64,000 nt of DNA from Halopiger goleimassiliensis (GTDB taxonomy: Archaea; Halobacteriota; Halobacteria; Halobacteriales; Natrialbaceae). The stretch is taken from NCBI RefSeq assembly GCF_000455345.1, contig NZ_HG315690.1, forward strand, positions 1,811,360-1,875,359, read 5' to 3'. The translations under genes and the position numbers were made by a program. Under the pieces are notes generated by a model that saw nothing but the letters and a program-made list of their open reading frames with translations, searched no databases and was not told the DNA's origin. This document shows, one piece after another, positions 9,290 to 18,072 of the stretch; the first letter of the stretch is position 1, and each line of letters begins with the position of its first letter.

Positions 9290-10129
9290 ATGTACGGCGT
9301 CGTCACGCGTAACGCCGAAGAAATCGAGTGGCCGGAGTTCGACCGCGGCTTCTACGAAGTCAAGGACGTGACCGGCCGGTCCGCCGAACCGATCGAACAC
9401 GGGGTCAACATGGTCTCGTGTTTCGGTGACAACGCGGCCGCGGACGCCGATCCGTCGCTGGTCCCCGTCGACGACATGGGACGGCCGGCGACGAGGGATC
9501 GGGAGTACTTCGACTGGGCCTACATCTGCCCGAGTCGCGAGGATTACCGCGAGGGACTGTTCGACGTCATCGACGACTGCGTCGCCGCGAACGAGGACGT
9601 CCGCCTCGACGACGTCGGCTTCCCGCGCGCGGAGTACTGTCGCTGTGGCGTCTGCGAGCGGAACTTCCAGGAGAGCGACTACGACGATCGGTTCGAGTGG
9701 CGCGCGAGCGTCGTCACCGAGTTCGTCGCCGCGGCGGCCAACCGGATCCCCGGCACCGTCTACATGACGCTGTATCCGGACCCCTACCCCGGCCACCTCT
9801 ACGAGCGGGCCGGCATCGACCTCGAGGCCATCGAGGAGTACGTCGACGAGTTCGTGGTTCCCCTCTACGACACTGCCTACGAGACGACCTACTGGCTCGA
9901 GACCATCGCGAAGGGGTTCGACAGCGCGCTCGAGACGCCGTTCAATATCGAATTGTACGCGGTAAACGTCGATATCGACAACTTGATCCACGCGACGGAG
10001 GTCGCCGAAACCTACGGGAAACGGGTGTTCTTCGGCTACGAGAGTGGCAACGCCCGGGCCGCCCTCCGTCGAATGCAGGCAGAGGAACGCGAGGGCGTCA
10101 CTCACGGTGAACCCGACTCGGACGACTGA
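9290..10129 (+). CDS. Conserved hypothetical, possible TIM-barrel (glycoside hydrolase-like) protein
   Basis: This is a soluble acidic protein of 279 residues. The pattern of alternating strands and helices, the motif DDVGFPRAEYCRCGVCERNF (cysteines near 119-124) and the later GTVYMTLYPDP and FVVPLYDTAY segments resemble glycoside-hydrolase-like TIM barrels with a CxCxxC element. No catalytic assignment can be made. No signal peptide is visible, so it should be cytoplasmic. It is monocistronic as far as spacing shows. Confidence 0.6.
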   Translation: MYGVVTRNAEEIEWPEFDRGFYEVKDVTGRSAEPIEHGVNMVSCFGDNAAADADPSLVPVDDMGRPATRDREYFDWAYICPSREDYREGLFDVIDDCVAANEDVRLDDVGFPRAEYCRCGVCERNFQESDYDDRFEWRASVVTEFVAAAANRIPGTVYMTLYPDPYPGHLYERAGIDLEAIEEYVDEFVVPLYDTAYETTYWLETIAKGFDSALETPFNIELYAVNVDIDNLIHATEVAETYGKRVFFGYESGNARAALRRMQAEEREGVTHGEPDSDD

Positions 10130-10436
10130 CGGGTCCTTGGAGTATCGAATCTCCGAACGCTCGTCCGGTGCCGTGAAACGGTCGGTAACCGCGTCTTACG
10201 ACGGATTCGATCGGTGACGGCTGCGTATTGCGCAGAAATCGTCGGCGTTCGAATCCGTCTCTTCGCTCCACATTCTGTCAACGTAATAATGTTTCAGCCG
10301 GTTCGTCCGGCTCTTCCCGTCGTAACCGACGGCTGCCTTTATTCCGCTCACGATTGCCCTCGGAGACGACCGAGGATCGGATCGACGCCCGACGGACGCG
10401 AGCGGCGCGATAGATCAGGATCCTCGCGTGAGTATC
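10130..10436. other. Non-coding stretch with a small hairpin and AT-rich patches
   Basis: I find no supported gene here. AT-leaning patches occur around 10285-10295 and 10337-10342, and AGCCGG-N5-CCGGCT could form a hairpin near 10297-10313. The stretch probably holds the promoter of the downstream Gln-rich protein gene. Confidence 0.4.
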
Positions 10437-11477
10437 ATGACTGACCAGCAATCCACCCAGACGCGGGAGAACCAAGAGCCGACGATGAACCAGGGGAAAG
10501 AGGCCATGGAGCAGTTGCTGGACCTCCAGCAGAACGTGGCCCGAATGACGCTGAGCGCGTTACAGTGGCAACGGATGGCTCAGCAGCAGGGGATGGAGAT
10601 GACGCGGTCGATGATGGGAGTCGTTCCAGGCCAGCAGCTCACCGAGACGATGCTCGAGAGCTACATCGAGGGGATGGAAGCGATCGTTCCCGAGATGGAG
10701 CGTGCGATCGAGAAGGGCATGGACGCCGCAACCGAGCCCGGCCAGCAGATGGCCCAGGAGATGGGCGCGCAGACCCAGGAACTCGGACAACGAACCCAGG
10801 GGATGGGGGCGCAGCGTCAGCGGATGGGCGAGCAGATGGAGCAGCGACCCCAGGGGATGCCCCGACAGGAACACCAGATGGAGCGGCCGGGCGAACCCAC
10901 CCAACGCGGCCGCCCGACGATGCAACAGGCTGGCGGTAGCCGAGGGCGGCAGCACGGGGAGAGTCAACGACAACGACGGGAACCGATGGCTGGCGGCGAA
11001 TCGACGTCCCAACAGGGATCGACGGCCCCCCAGACTGGGGAGTGGGTGACGCGACAGGGCACTGGTGACCAGCAACCGCCCACTGGGACCGAGGGACGAC
11101 CGCCGTCCGAGTCCGCGTACACCGGCTCGAGTCGACAGGGACAGTACGGACAGCAGCCGTCGGGCCACGAGGGGTCACAGCCCCACGCTGATAGGCAGCC
11201 GCCTGGGGGCTCGCCGTCCCCTCGAGGGAGTACGCAGCAACCGCAGCAACAGCAGGGGCCGCCTGGTCGCGAAAGTCGACAGGCCGGTCCGCCCGAGAGC
11301 CGCGGTCAACCCCACCAGCAACAGCCAGTTCAGGAAGAACGTCGCGAACGGCCAGAGCGGGGCGACGAGTCTGAGTTGGGCGAGAGCGACGAACACGAAC
11401 CGACGGCAGAATCACAGGAACCGCCGGAGCCGCAGACGGGCGAGGAATCCCCCGGACCGGACGGCAACGGACAGTAA
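10437..11477 (+). CDS. Gln/Met-rich helical protein with long Gln/Arg/Pro/Gly disordered tail
   Basis: The ATG at 10437 gives 346 residues; a GTG three codons earlier is possible. Residues about 10-110 look amphipathic and helical (MEQLLDLQQNVARMTLSALQ), reminiscent of phasin-type granule-binding proteins, though I cannot confirm this. From about residue 110 the chain is low complexity, rich in Q, G, P, R and M, with near-repeats such as TQGMGAQRQRMGEQ and RPQGMPRQE, and should be disordered. An arginine- and glutamine-rich tail is unusual for a haloarchaeal cytoplasmic protein, most of which are dominated by Asp/Glu. The gene converges on an acidic repeat protein 96 bp downstream. Function unknown. 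Confidence 0.75.
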   Translation: MTDQQSTQTRENQEPTMNQGKEAMEQLLDLQQNVARMTLSALQWQRMAQQQGMEMTRSMMGVVPGQQLTETMLESYIEGMEAIVPEMERAIEKGMDAATEPGQQMAQEMGAQTQELGQRTQGMGAQRQRMGEQMEQRPQGMPRQEHQMERPGEPTQRGRPTMQQAGGSRGRQHGESQRQRREPMAGGESTSQQGSTAPQTGEWVTRQGTGDQQPPTGTEGRPPSESAYTGSSRQGQYGQQPSGHEGSQPHADRQPPGGSPSPRGSTQQPQQQQGPPGRESRQAGPPESRGQPHQQQPVQEERRERPERGDESELGESDEHEPTAESQEPPEPQTGEESPGPDGNGQ

Positions 11478-11573
11478 CACCGGTCCACCAGCCGGGCGGT
11501 CGACGGAACGGAAACCGACGGGAAACGGCGATGACCGATCGGGAATCGCGACCGGTCGGCTCGAGTCGACGGG

Positions 11574-12260
11574 TTACCGCCTGTCGTCACCGATGACGTC
11601 GTCGTCATCGTCGTCGCTCATGAGACCCTCGTCGTCATCGTCGTCGCTCATGAGACCCTCGTCGTCATCGTCGTCGCTCATGAGACCCTCGTCGTCATCG
11701 TCGTCGCTCATGAGACCCTCGTCGTCATCGTCGTCCCTCATGAGGCCTTCGTCGTCACTTCGTCTTCCCTGGTCGTCGTCACCGATCAGGTCGTCGTCGC
11801 TGTCGTCGCCCATCATGCCCTCGTCGTCGCCGATGATGTCGTCGTCGGTGTCGCGGCTACCGCCGGTCGTGCCTGCGCCGCCGCTCCCGGTCGTCTCGGT
11901 GCCGGGTCGGGGTTCGGATCCGCCGGTATCCATGCCGGTGTCAGTTCGACCACCGGTCTCCGTCCCGGTGCCTGTACCAGTAGTGCCCGTTCCGGTTCCG
12001 GTGTCGGTTCCGCGACCCGAGAGGTCGCTCTCGAGGCGGACCTCGTCGTCGGTCACCGTCGCGACGGATTGCTCCTGGAGCGGGTACGTGTCCTCGTCCG
12101 AACCGCCCCAGCCGAGTTTGGCCTTGATCGTGTCCGTAATGCCTGGGTCGGCCTCGACGTGAGCGGTGCCGTGTTCGACGTCGGCGACGATGCCGACCTC
12201 CTCGCCGTCCGCGTTGACGACGGTCTTGCCGATGTCGTCGTCGGTGAACTCGGGTGACAT
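11574..12260 (-). CDS. PRC-barrel-like protein with Thr/Gly linker and tandem acidic decapeptide tail
   Basis: The first ~85 residues (MSPEFTDDDIGKTVVNADGEEVGIVADVEHG) form a PRC-barrel-like domain of a type widespread in haloarchaea. A Thr/Gly-rich linker (about 95-150) follows, then a tail of about 70 residues dominated by Asp with the repeat DDDDDEGLMS. I start at ATG 12260 because the PRC domain begins there; the open frame upstream encodes basic, non-halophile-like sequence. The tail is encoded by 30-bp DNA repeats, several of them identical. Function is unknown; the tail could bind cations or a basic partner. Confidence 0.8.
   Translation of the reverse strand: MSPEFTDDDIGKTVVNADGEEVGIVADVEHGTAHVEADPGITDTIKAKLGWGGSDEDTYPLQEQSVATVTDDEVRLESDLSGRGTDTGTGTGTTGTGTGTETGGRTDTGMDTGGSEPRPGTETTGSGGAGTTGGSRDTDDDIIGDDEGMMGDDSDDDLIGDDDQGRRSDDEGLMRDDDDDEGLMSDDDDDEGLMSDDDDDEGLMSDDDDDEGLMSDDDDDDVIGDDRR
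11601..11760 (-). repeat. 30-bp in-frame tandem repeat (acidic decapeptide units)
   Basis: Four consecutive 30-bp units (11611-11640, 11641-11670, 11671-11700, 11701-11730) are identical on inspection. A diverged fifth unit follows at 11731-11760 and a partial unit lies on the left. Each encodes DDDDDEGLMS on the minus strand. Identity at third codon positions points to recent expansion by slippage or unequal recombination. Confidence 0.9.
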
Positions 12261-12357
12261 TGCGGTATGACAAACGATTGAGCGGCCCACAACCCTGTTG
12301 CTTGCGCCCGCTTGCGGTTCGAAGGCAATTCCCGGCGATTCGGTCCGTGAGCGCCGA

Positions 12358-13122
12358 TTAGTCGAAGTCGGGTTCGCGATCCTCGAGGAACGCGGCCACA
12401 CCCTCCTCGTGGGAGTCGGAGAACCGGGCCTGGACCTGGAGCGTGTTCTCGTAGTCCAGCGCCTCGGACCAGTGACGGGCCATGTTCTCGTGCATCGCCT
12501 GTTTCATCATGCCGATAACGTCCGTCGGTCGTCGTCCCAGTCGATCGACGGTCTCGGCGACGCGGTCGTCGAGTTCGTTGGCGGGTACGGCGTCGTTGAT
12601 CAGATCGAGCTCCGCCGCCCGCTCGGCGTCGAAGAACTCGCCCGTAAAGGCAAGCTTCTTCGCCGCGCGCAGGCCGACGATGTGAGGTAGCATGAACGTC
12701 CCGCCGGTGTCCGGAATCAGCCCGACGCGGACGAACGCACAGGAAAAGGTCGCGTCTTCGGCGGCGTAGGCGATATCGGAGAGCGCGACGACGGCCAATC
12801 CCGCGCCGACGGCGTCGCCGTTGACCTTCGCGACGATCGGCACCGGCGACTCGAGCATCGCCTCGACGAGTCGACCGAACGTCTCGGTAACTTCGGCGTA
12901 GGCCTGTTGGGGGGACTCGGGGGTCTCCGCGAGCATCTCGAGGTCGCCGCCGGCGCTGAAGGCCTCGCCCTCGCCGCTGATAACGACGGCGTCGTATTCG
13001 TCGGGGGAAGCGGCCTCGATCCGATCGGCTAACTCGGTGACCGTCTCCCGCGTCAGGGCGTTCATCGCCCCCGGTCGATCGAACGTGAGTTCTAGAACGT
13101 CGTCGGTGCGCTCGACGTGCAT
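12358..13122 (-). CDS. Enoyl-CoA hydratase/isomerase family protein
   Basis: This crotonase-fold protein of 254 residues acts on acyl-CoA thioesters, probably hydrating enoyl-CoA in beta-oxidation. GEGEAFSAGGDLEML near residues 50-64 is the CoA-binding/oxyanion segment; NGDAVGAGLAVVALSDIAYA is the second crotonase signature. In canonical hydratases two Glu residues are catalytic; here the second signature lies before VRVGLIPDTGGTFMLP, which keeps an Asp rather than Glu, so isomerase or another crotonase activity is possible. I chose ATG 13122 because upstream codons do not look coding. Confidence 0.88.
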   Translation of the reverse strand: MHVERTDDVLELTFDRPGAMNALTRETVTELADRIEAASPDEYDAVVISGEGEAFSAGGDLEMLAETPESPQQAYAEVTETFGRLVEAMLESPVPIVAKVNGDAVGAGLAVVALSDIAYAAEDATFSCAFVRVGLIPDTGGTFMLPHIVGLRAAKKLAFTGEFFDAERAAELDLINDAVPANELDDRVAETVDRLGRRPTDVIGMMKQAMHENMARHWSEALDYENTLQVQARFSDSHEEGVAAFLEDREPDFD

Positions 13123-13384
13123 ACCTCGAGCATGGATCGGTCGCCGCTTAACGGTACAGGAATCCGAACGGAGCGTCACGATTCGTTCGGCGATGCTACG
13201 AGCGGACGGACCCGTCTCGGAACCGGATCGGCTACGGAGACGGCACGAACGCGGAAGAACCCGGAGACGCTCGCTCGAGGCCGCCTAACCCTGTCTGGGT
13301 CGTTTCCGAAACTAGTGAGATCTGCCAGTTGTCTGGGGAAATACCCAAAGGAAAGTAATTACCGCTGTAAATGGTAAATCAACC

Positions 13385-14137
13385 ATGAAACGACGTGTGC
13401 TTCTTGCATTTATGACGACTATCACAGGTGGTCTTGTCGCAGGCTGTATCGATAACTCGACTACAACAGACAACGAGGAGACTGACTCGTCCACAACAGA
13501 CAGCAAAAAGAACGAGAGTCTGACGCCATCAGACTATGAAGAATGTCCTCTAAGTGTAATTAGGGAAAATCATCTTCCCAGTGAGGCAGCAGAAGAAGTA
13601 ACGAAAGCGCTGGAAGACGGATCGTACGAAACGAGTGAACAACTCTATTTAGAAGAGATACTGGGTGTCGATCCCACTTTCATTCAGAGTATCGTAGATG
13701 ACCAACGTCGATACTACAGAGCAGAGATCGATTCGGACGGTGAGAAGACGACACTCGTGCTGGAAGAAGGCCTTCCCACGAATGATACTACAGTAGATAT
13801 CCACAACCAGTCACACAGTGAATTGACGCTATCGCTCAACATCCTTTACGAACCGTTCTCGGATACGTTCGAGCCTAAAACGATAGTCGACGACGGGTTC
13901 GAGGTCGACGCTAGAGATAGTATCACGCTGGATGACCATGATCTTCGTTACGGCGAGTACAAGCTCGAGGCCACGGTCGATTCCGCAGAAACGGTGGAAG
14001 ACGGTCCCGTATCAGTAGAGATGGCGAGAGGGTTCGATGGAATCTATATCGATGAGGATAGGAACATCAAATTTGGCGAATATACGCACGATATGGTCCC
14101 ATGTGCGTGGAAATCAGACGGACAACTTGATCGCTGA
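13385..14137 (+). CDS. Predicted lipoprotein of unknown function, AT-rich gene
   Basis: The 250-residue product begins MKRRVLLAFMTTITGGLVAGC: a signal peptide with lipobox LVAGC, giving a lipid-anchored surface protein. A Thr/Ser/Asp-rich linker (about 23-47) precedes a soluble domain with several predicted beta strands (TTVDIHNQSHSELTLSLNI). Codons are AT-richer than those of all neighbours, and the flanking DNA is AT-rich too, suggesting recent acquisition. No family is recognised. It is not obviously in an operon. Confidence 0.8.
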   Translation: MKRRVLLAFMTTITGGLVAGCIDNSTTTDNEETDSSTTDSKKNESLTPSDYEECPLSVIRENHLPSEAAEEVTKALEDGSYETSEQLYLEEILGVDPTFIQSIVDDQRRYYRAEIDSDGEKTTLVLEEGLPTNDTTVDIHNQSHSELTLSLNILYEPFSDTFEPKTIVDDGFEVDARDSITLDDHDLRYGEYKLEATVDSAETVEDGPVSVEMARGFDGIYIDEDRNIKFGEYTHDMVPCAWKSDGQLDR

Positions 14138-14457
14138 TTAAAATATAACACTTTATATTTATTACTTCGGAAATATTCTTCCTGTAGTTCGTTCGGACAT
14201 GGCAGGGAAGATACTCCGTGTACTAATTAGAGAAGTTTCCCTGAGCGAACTCACCACGTCAGTTGATACGTCTGCTAAGAATGTTAGTTAAGCCCAGAAA
14301 TTGACAGAATCAACCACTCATCTGGGTGTATGATATCGTCTACGAACCGCCGCGGAGGGTCCGAGCCGTTCGACTCGAGCCCGCCGCGATCGGTCGCTTC
14401 GATCGGGAGCGCCGGGCCGGGTGAAACCCGGACGACGGTCGGCCGGGATCGGACAGC
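14138..14457. other. Non-coding AT-rich stretch after the lipoprotein gene
   Basis: No convincing gene. AT-rich sequence to about 14330 matches the composition of the lipoprotein gene and then returns to GC-rich DNA. A 30-codon open frame at 14199-14291 is present but has no recognisable features. AAAATATAACACTTTATATT at 14141-14160 could act as a terminator or promoter. Confidence 0.4.
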
Positions 14458-15126
14458 TTAGTCCGACGGGATTGGGGGGGCGGTCGTTTCGTCCTCGGCG
14501 ACGTTCAGTTCGGACGTGACGAGTGCACGGTAGGCCCGTCGCAGCCGCTCCGAGAGCGCCTGGTGGGAGATGTCCAGCTCCTCCGAGAGTTCCTGCATCG
14601 ACACCTCGCGGGGAATCTCGAAGTAGCCGTGGTCGATGGCCGCCACGAGCGTCTCGTACTGGCGTGGGGTGAGGCCACACTGGGAGTGGCTCTCCTCGGC
14701 CAGGTCGTAGAGGCGGACGATGGTCGGCGAGACGTCGTCCTCGACGAGGCGATCGTAGAGCGAACTGACGCTCTCGCGATCGACCACCCGGATGCTGATC
14801 AACCAGGTGCCGCTCGAGGCCGACGCCGAGAGGACGGTCCCGCCCTCCTCTAAGACGAGTTCGAAGACGTCGACCGTCTCCGGATCGAACTCGATGTCGT
14901 AGAGCCAGCGGTCCTCGTCGCTGCTGATCAGGGAGAACTCCCCGATCGCCGACGCGTCCTCGAGTGCAGTCTCGACCTCGTCCTGGCTCGCGCCGGAGAG
15001 CCACAGGCCGTGGCCGCTCGAGGCGATCACCCGCTCCATCTCGCAGTTGAGGGATGGGACCGCCTCGAAGAGCTCGCCCAATCCCGTGCCGTCGGCCGGA
15101 ATCTCGATATCTGCAATCGATGTCAT
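14458..15126 (-). CDS. Bacterio-opsin activator-type HTH transcription regulator
   Basis: This 222-residue protein has an N-terminal sensory-type domain and a C-terminal HTH-10 domain: LTPRQYETLVAAIDHGYFEIPR followed by LSEELDISHQALSERLRRAY, the signature of haloarchaeal Bat-like regulators. The nearest operon, 15.4-21.6 kb, encodes molybdenum reductase genes. In Halobacterium a Bat-like protein (DmsR) is associated with dms genes, so a role here is plausible but is inference from position. It is transcribed in the same direction as that operon, about 230 bp downstream of mobB. Confidence 0.85.
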   Translation of the reverse strand: MTSIADIEIPADGTGLGELFEAVPSLNCEMERVIASSGHGLWLSGASQDEVETALEDASAIGEFSLISSDEDRWLYDIEFDPETVDVFELVLEEGGTVLSASASSGTWLISIRVVDRESVSSLYDRLVEDDVSPTIVRLYDLAEESHSQCGLTPRQYETLVAAIDHGYFEIPREVSMQELSEELDISHQALSERLRRAYRALVTSELNVAEDETTAPPIPSD

Positions 15127-15357
15127 GCGTCTCGCTCCTTGCTACAACAGGGACCGGCATAACCCCACTTCCAACAAGATTAGCGCCGACGAAACCGACT
15201 GTCTCCTCGTAGAAACTTTTCTTTCTGGAGTTCTGTCATCGATCAATTCCTTCGTTTCTGGGGCAGTGTCACGACGGTTGTGAGAGACTCGAGAGAACTT
15301 TGCCATCGATGAGTCGAAGAATCTCTGGCCGGGCGGAGTGAGGCGTCGGTTCACCGA

Positions 15358-15909
15358 TCACGACCCGTCGGCATCCCGGATCGTGATCCCCTCGAGCGAC
15401 CGAACCGTCTCGACGAGCGCCTCGAGGTCGTCGTCGCCGCGTCCGACGACGTCGCCGCCGACCGCGTCGGGGTCGCGATCCCCGACGAGAATCGTCGGCA
15501 GTGGCGCGGCCGTGAAACCTTCCACGACGACGACGTCGTAGCCTCGTCGGGCGAGACGCACGAGCGTACTCGCGAGCGTTCGCAGTTCCGGATCGTCACG
15601 GGCGGCCTCGAGCAACGGTCCCTCGAGAACGCCCTCGGGCAGATCGCATGAATCCCGCTTGCCACGGCTGCTGACCTCGAAGGTGAGTTCCGGCGTGATG
15701 CCGACGACCGTTTCCGCGCCGGCGGTCCGGTGGCGATGGGTGTCGGTCCCCGGATCGTCGACCTCGATATCGTGGTGGATCGACTTCACGGTCGCGACGC
15801 GATCGCCGCGGTCGGCGAGCGCTGGGACGAGCCGTTCGACGAGCGTCGTCTTGCCGGCGTCGCTCGGCCCGGCGAGACAGACGGGACGGATCACAACGGC
15901 GCTAGCCAT
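15358..15909 (-). CDS. mobB: Molybdopterin-guanine dinucleotide biosynthesis protein B
   Basis: MobB is a GTP-binding P-loop protein that helps form or deliver the guanine dinucleotide molybdenum cofactor used by DMSO-reductase-family enzymes. The 183-residue protein shows Walker A GPSDAGKTT near the start, then VKSIHHDIEVDDPGTDTHRHRTAGA and VVVVEGF, typical of MobB. ATG 15909 places the P-loop about 13 residues in, as usual. It lies in the same orientation, 133 bp downstream of the chaperone gene, which supports a shared role in maturing the molybdoenzyme. Confidence 0.9.
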   Translation of the reverse strand: MASAVVIRPVCLAGPSDAGKTTLVERLVPALADRGDRVATVKSIHHDIEVDDPGTDTHRHRTAGAETVVGITPELTFEVSSRGKRDSCDLPEGVLEGPLLEAARDDPELRTLASTLVRLARRGYDVVVVEGFTAAPLPTILVGDRDPDAVGGDVVGRGDDDLEALVETVRSLEGITIRDADGS

Positions 15910-16042
15910 ATACCGACAGTAACGCTGGAACCCCATGATCCGTTCGAGTCGACGACGGCAAGGGGCGAAAACCGAACGGGGAGAATCGGAGGCCGACGAC
16001 CGTGACCGACCCCGCGGGAGCCGACGCGTGAACGACGAGCAG

Positions 16043-16852
16043 TTATTTCGGTTCGTTTCGGCCCCTCATCGGCATCTCGGGGGTGGTCTGGTTCGATCCC
16101 GTCGGGGACGGGTTCGAACCACAGGTACCACAGCGGAAGTCACCGCCGTCGTCGCCGACGAGCCCCTCCGTCGGTGCCGGCGGTGCCTCGTCGAACACGT
16201 CCGGCTCGATACCGAACTGGTCGGCGTCGGCGGCGATGAGAGCGTCGACCAGATCGGCCAGCGCCTCGAAAAACGCCACGTCAGAGTCCTCGTGGACGGT
16301 GTCACGGAATCGCGGCGTCCAGCGACCGAGGTGATCCTCGAGGAAGTCCGCCTGTGCGTTCGTGACGACCTCGACGCCGGTCTCGTCGCCGTCGAGGTCG
16401 AGGTAGGCCGTCTGGAGCGCGAGGTGCGAGAGGAACTCGAGTTCGAGACAGAGGTGGTCGACGCGCTCGCGGTTGCCGTCCCGAGGCTCGAGGTCGAACG
16501 CGCGGTAGAACCCCGCGATATCCGCCAGCGTGTCGGTGCTGGTCACGAGCGTACCGGGCCCGTACTCGATCTGGTAGAGCTGGATCTCGCCGCCCTTTTC
16601 GAAGCCGAACAGGCTCGCCCAGTCCGAGTAGAGGTCCGCAACGCCGTCTGCGTCTTTCGGGGCCGTCTCGACGACCGACTCCGCGTGCGTTCGCAGGGCC
16701 TCGGCCTCGAGCGCCGCGGCGGATTCGAGCACCTGCTCGGCAAACTCGCCCGAGAGCAGCGCCGCTTCGAGTTCGTCGTCCGGGCGGTCGAACGAAAGCG
16801 ACGCGAGCTTGTACAGTCGTGCGCGGTGAACGTGGGTTTCCGGGTCAGTCAT
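16043..16852 (-). CDS. TorD/DmsD-type molybdoenzyme chaperone
   Basis: TorD-family proteins bind the Tat signal and help insert molybdenum cofactor into the apo-enzyme. The 269-residue, mostly helical protein contains LYKLASLSFDRPDDEL at the N-terminus and YSDWASLFGFEKGGEIQLYQIEYGP plus DHLCLELEFLSHLA, the conserved core of the family. The C-terminus carries an extra tail with a CGTCG motif near residue 240. It begins nine bases after the iron-sulfur subunit stop, consistent with one operon. Confidence 0.88.
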   Translation of the reverse strand: MTDPETHVHRARLYKLASLSFDRPDDELEAALLSGEFAEQVLESAAALEAEALRTHAESVVETAPKDADGVADLYSDWASLFGFEKGGEIQLYQIEYGPGTLVTSTDTLADIAGFYRAFDLEPRDGNRERVDHLCLELEFLSHLALQTAYLDLDGDETGVEVVTNAQADFLEDHLGRWTPRFRDTVHEDSDVAFFEALADLVDALIAADADQFGIEPDVFDEAPPAPTEGLVGDDGGDFRCGTCGSNPSPTGSNQTTPEMPMRGRNEPK

Positions 16853-16861
16853 GGTCGACGA

Positions 16862-18055
16862 TCACGTGATGTCGAGTCGGTAGACGTCGTTCTCCGCGTC
16901 GAAGCGGTCGCGTTCGTACTGCGGTTCCTCCATCGGCACGCGGGCGACGACCGAGCCGCTTCCGTCGTAGCCGATCGCCTCCTCGTCGGTGACTTCGAAC
17001 TCCTCGATGCGCCACTCGGTCGAACCCATCAGGTGCAACAGCCCCCGCAGCTTGCGGTACTCCTCGTCACCGCGGCGGGCCGCACGGTAGGTCTCTTTTG
17101 CCTCGGAGACGCCGGGTCCGAACATCTGGAACAGGTAGTCGTCGGGCACGTTGATCGGCGGAATGTAGTAGACGTTCGGCTCGAGTCCCAGTTGCGGGTA
17201 CAGCGGCTTGGCGACCTCGACCTCGTGGACGAGGTAGTCGATGGGGTTCGACGGGTCGTGCTCGCCACGGGGATTGACCCAGCCGTGTTGGCGGATCTTG
17301 CCGAGACAGTTCTCGAAACACTGCGGGACCTGTCCCTGCTCGACTTTCGGGTAACACCCGACGCACTTCTGGGAGTTGCCAGCCTCCCGGTTGAAGATCG
17401 ACTTCCCGTACGGACAGGCCCGCACGCACTCTTGCATCGCCTGACAGCTGTCCTCGTCGATGAGGACGATGCCGTCATCCTGGCGCTTGTAAACCGCCTG
17501 CACGGGACAGGCACCCGCACAGCCGGCGAAAGTGCAGTGGTTGCACACCCGCGGGAGGTAGAAGAACCACATCGGGTGGGTCTCCTCCTGAATGTGGGTA
17601 TCCGATTCGAAGGATTCGCCGGCCGGTTCGTCCTCGCCCATGTTGGGGTGAGTCCAGTCCTCGTCGTCGGGCCGGTATCCCTCGATCCCCTCGCCGTGGA
17701 AGTTTCCGGGATCGTCGTCGGGTACTTGCTCCTCCCAGTCGATGTCGTTGGCCTCGAAGATCGTGTCACCCTCGTAGACGCCGTCCGAGCCCCACTCCTG
17801 GACCCCGAGCCGATCGAGGATCTCCTTGTCCCACTCGAGGGGGTAGGAGCCGTAGGGCTTGGTCTCGACGTTGTTCCAGAACATGTGCTCCTGGCCCTCG
17901 CCGCTGGTCCAGGTCGTCTTGCACGACATCGTACACGTCTGACACGCGATACACTTGTTGATGTCGAACACTGCTCCCCACTGCCGGTCCGGTCGAGACT
18001 CGGCGTAGGGGTACTCCATCTCGCGTCCGATCTGCCAGTTGTACACTTCAGCCAT
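16862..18055 (-). CDS. Molybdoenzyme iron-sulfur (beta) subunit
   Basis: This 397-residue electron-transfer subunit resembles NarH/DdhB/EbdB-type beta subunits of type II DMSO-reductase enzymes. Four cysteine groups are visible: CIACQTCTMSC near 36-46, CNHCTFAGCAGAC, CQAMQECVRAC and CVGC...CFENC. The third group has CQAMQEC, where NarH has a tryptophan in place of one cysteine (CRGWRMC), so cluster composition may differ. No signal peptide is present, consistent with export by hitch-hiking on the Tat catalytic subunit encoded 17 bp upstream. Confidence 0.9.
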   Translation of the reverse strand: MAEVYNWQIGREMEYPYAESRPDRQWGAVFDINKCIACQTCTMSCKTTWTSGEGQEHMFWNNVETKPYGSYPLEWDKEILDRLGVQEWGSDGVYEGDTIFEANDIDWEEQVPDDDPGNFHGEGIEGYRPDDEDWTHPNMGEDEPAGESFESDTHIQEETHPMWFFYLPRVCNHCTFAGCAGACPVQAVYKRQDDGIVLIDEDSCQAMQECVRACPYGKSIFNREAGNSQKCVGCYPKVEQGQVPQCFENCLGKIRQHGWVNPRGEHDPSNPIDYLVHEVEVAKPLYPQLGLEPNVYYIPPINVPDDYLFQMFGPGVSEAKETYRAARRGDEEYRKLRGLLHLMGSTEWRIEEFEVTDEEAIGYDGSGSVVARVPMEEPQYERDRFDAENDVYRLDIT

Positions 18056-18072
18056 CGGTGATCACCTCGGTG

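Noticed and set aside
11601-11760. 30-bp repeats resembling a CRISPR array
   Set aside because: The units abut with no spacers, are in frame, and encode an acidic protein tail.
14199-14291. 30-codon frame in the AT-rich patch
   Set aside because: No hydrophobic segment, motif or recognised relative; possibly a transposase scrap but unsupported.
15935-18061. 708-codon open frame opposite the chaperone and iron-sulfur subunit genes
   Set aside because: Antisense frames stay open in GC-rich DNA; the minus strand carries clear cysteine motifs, so the plus frame is a shadow.
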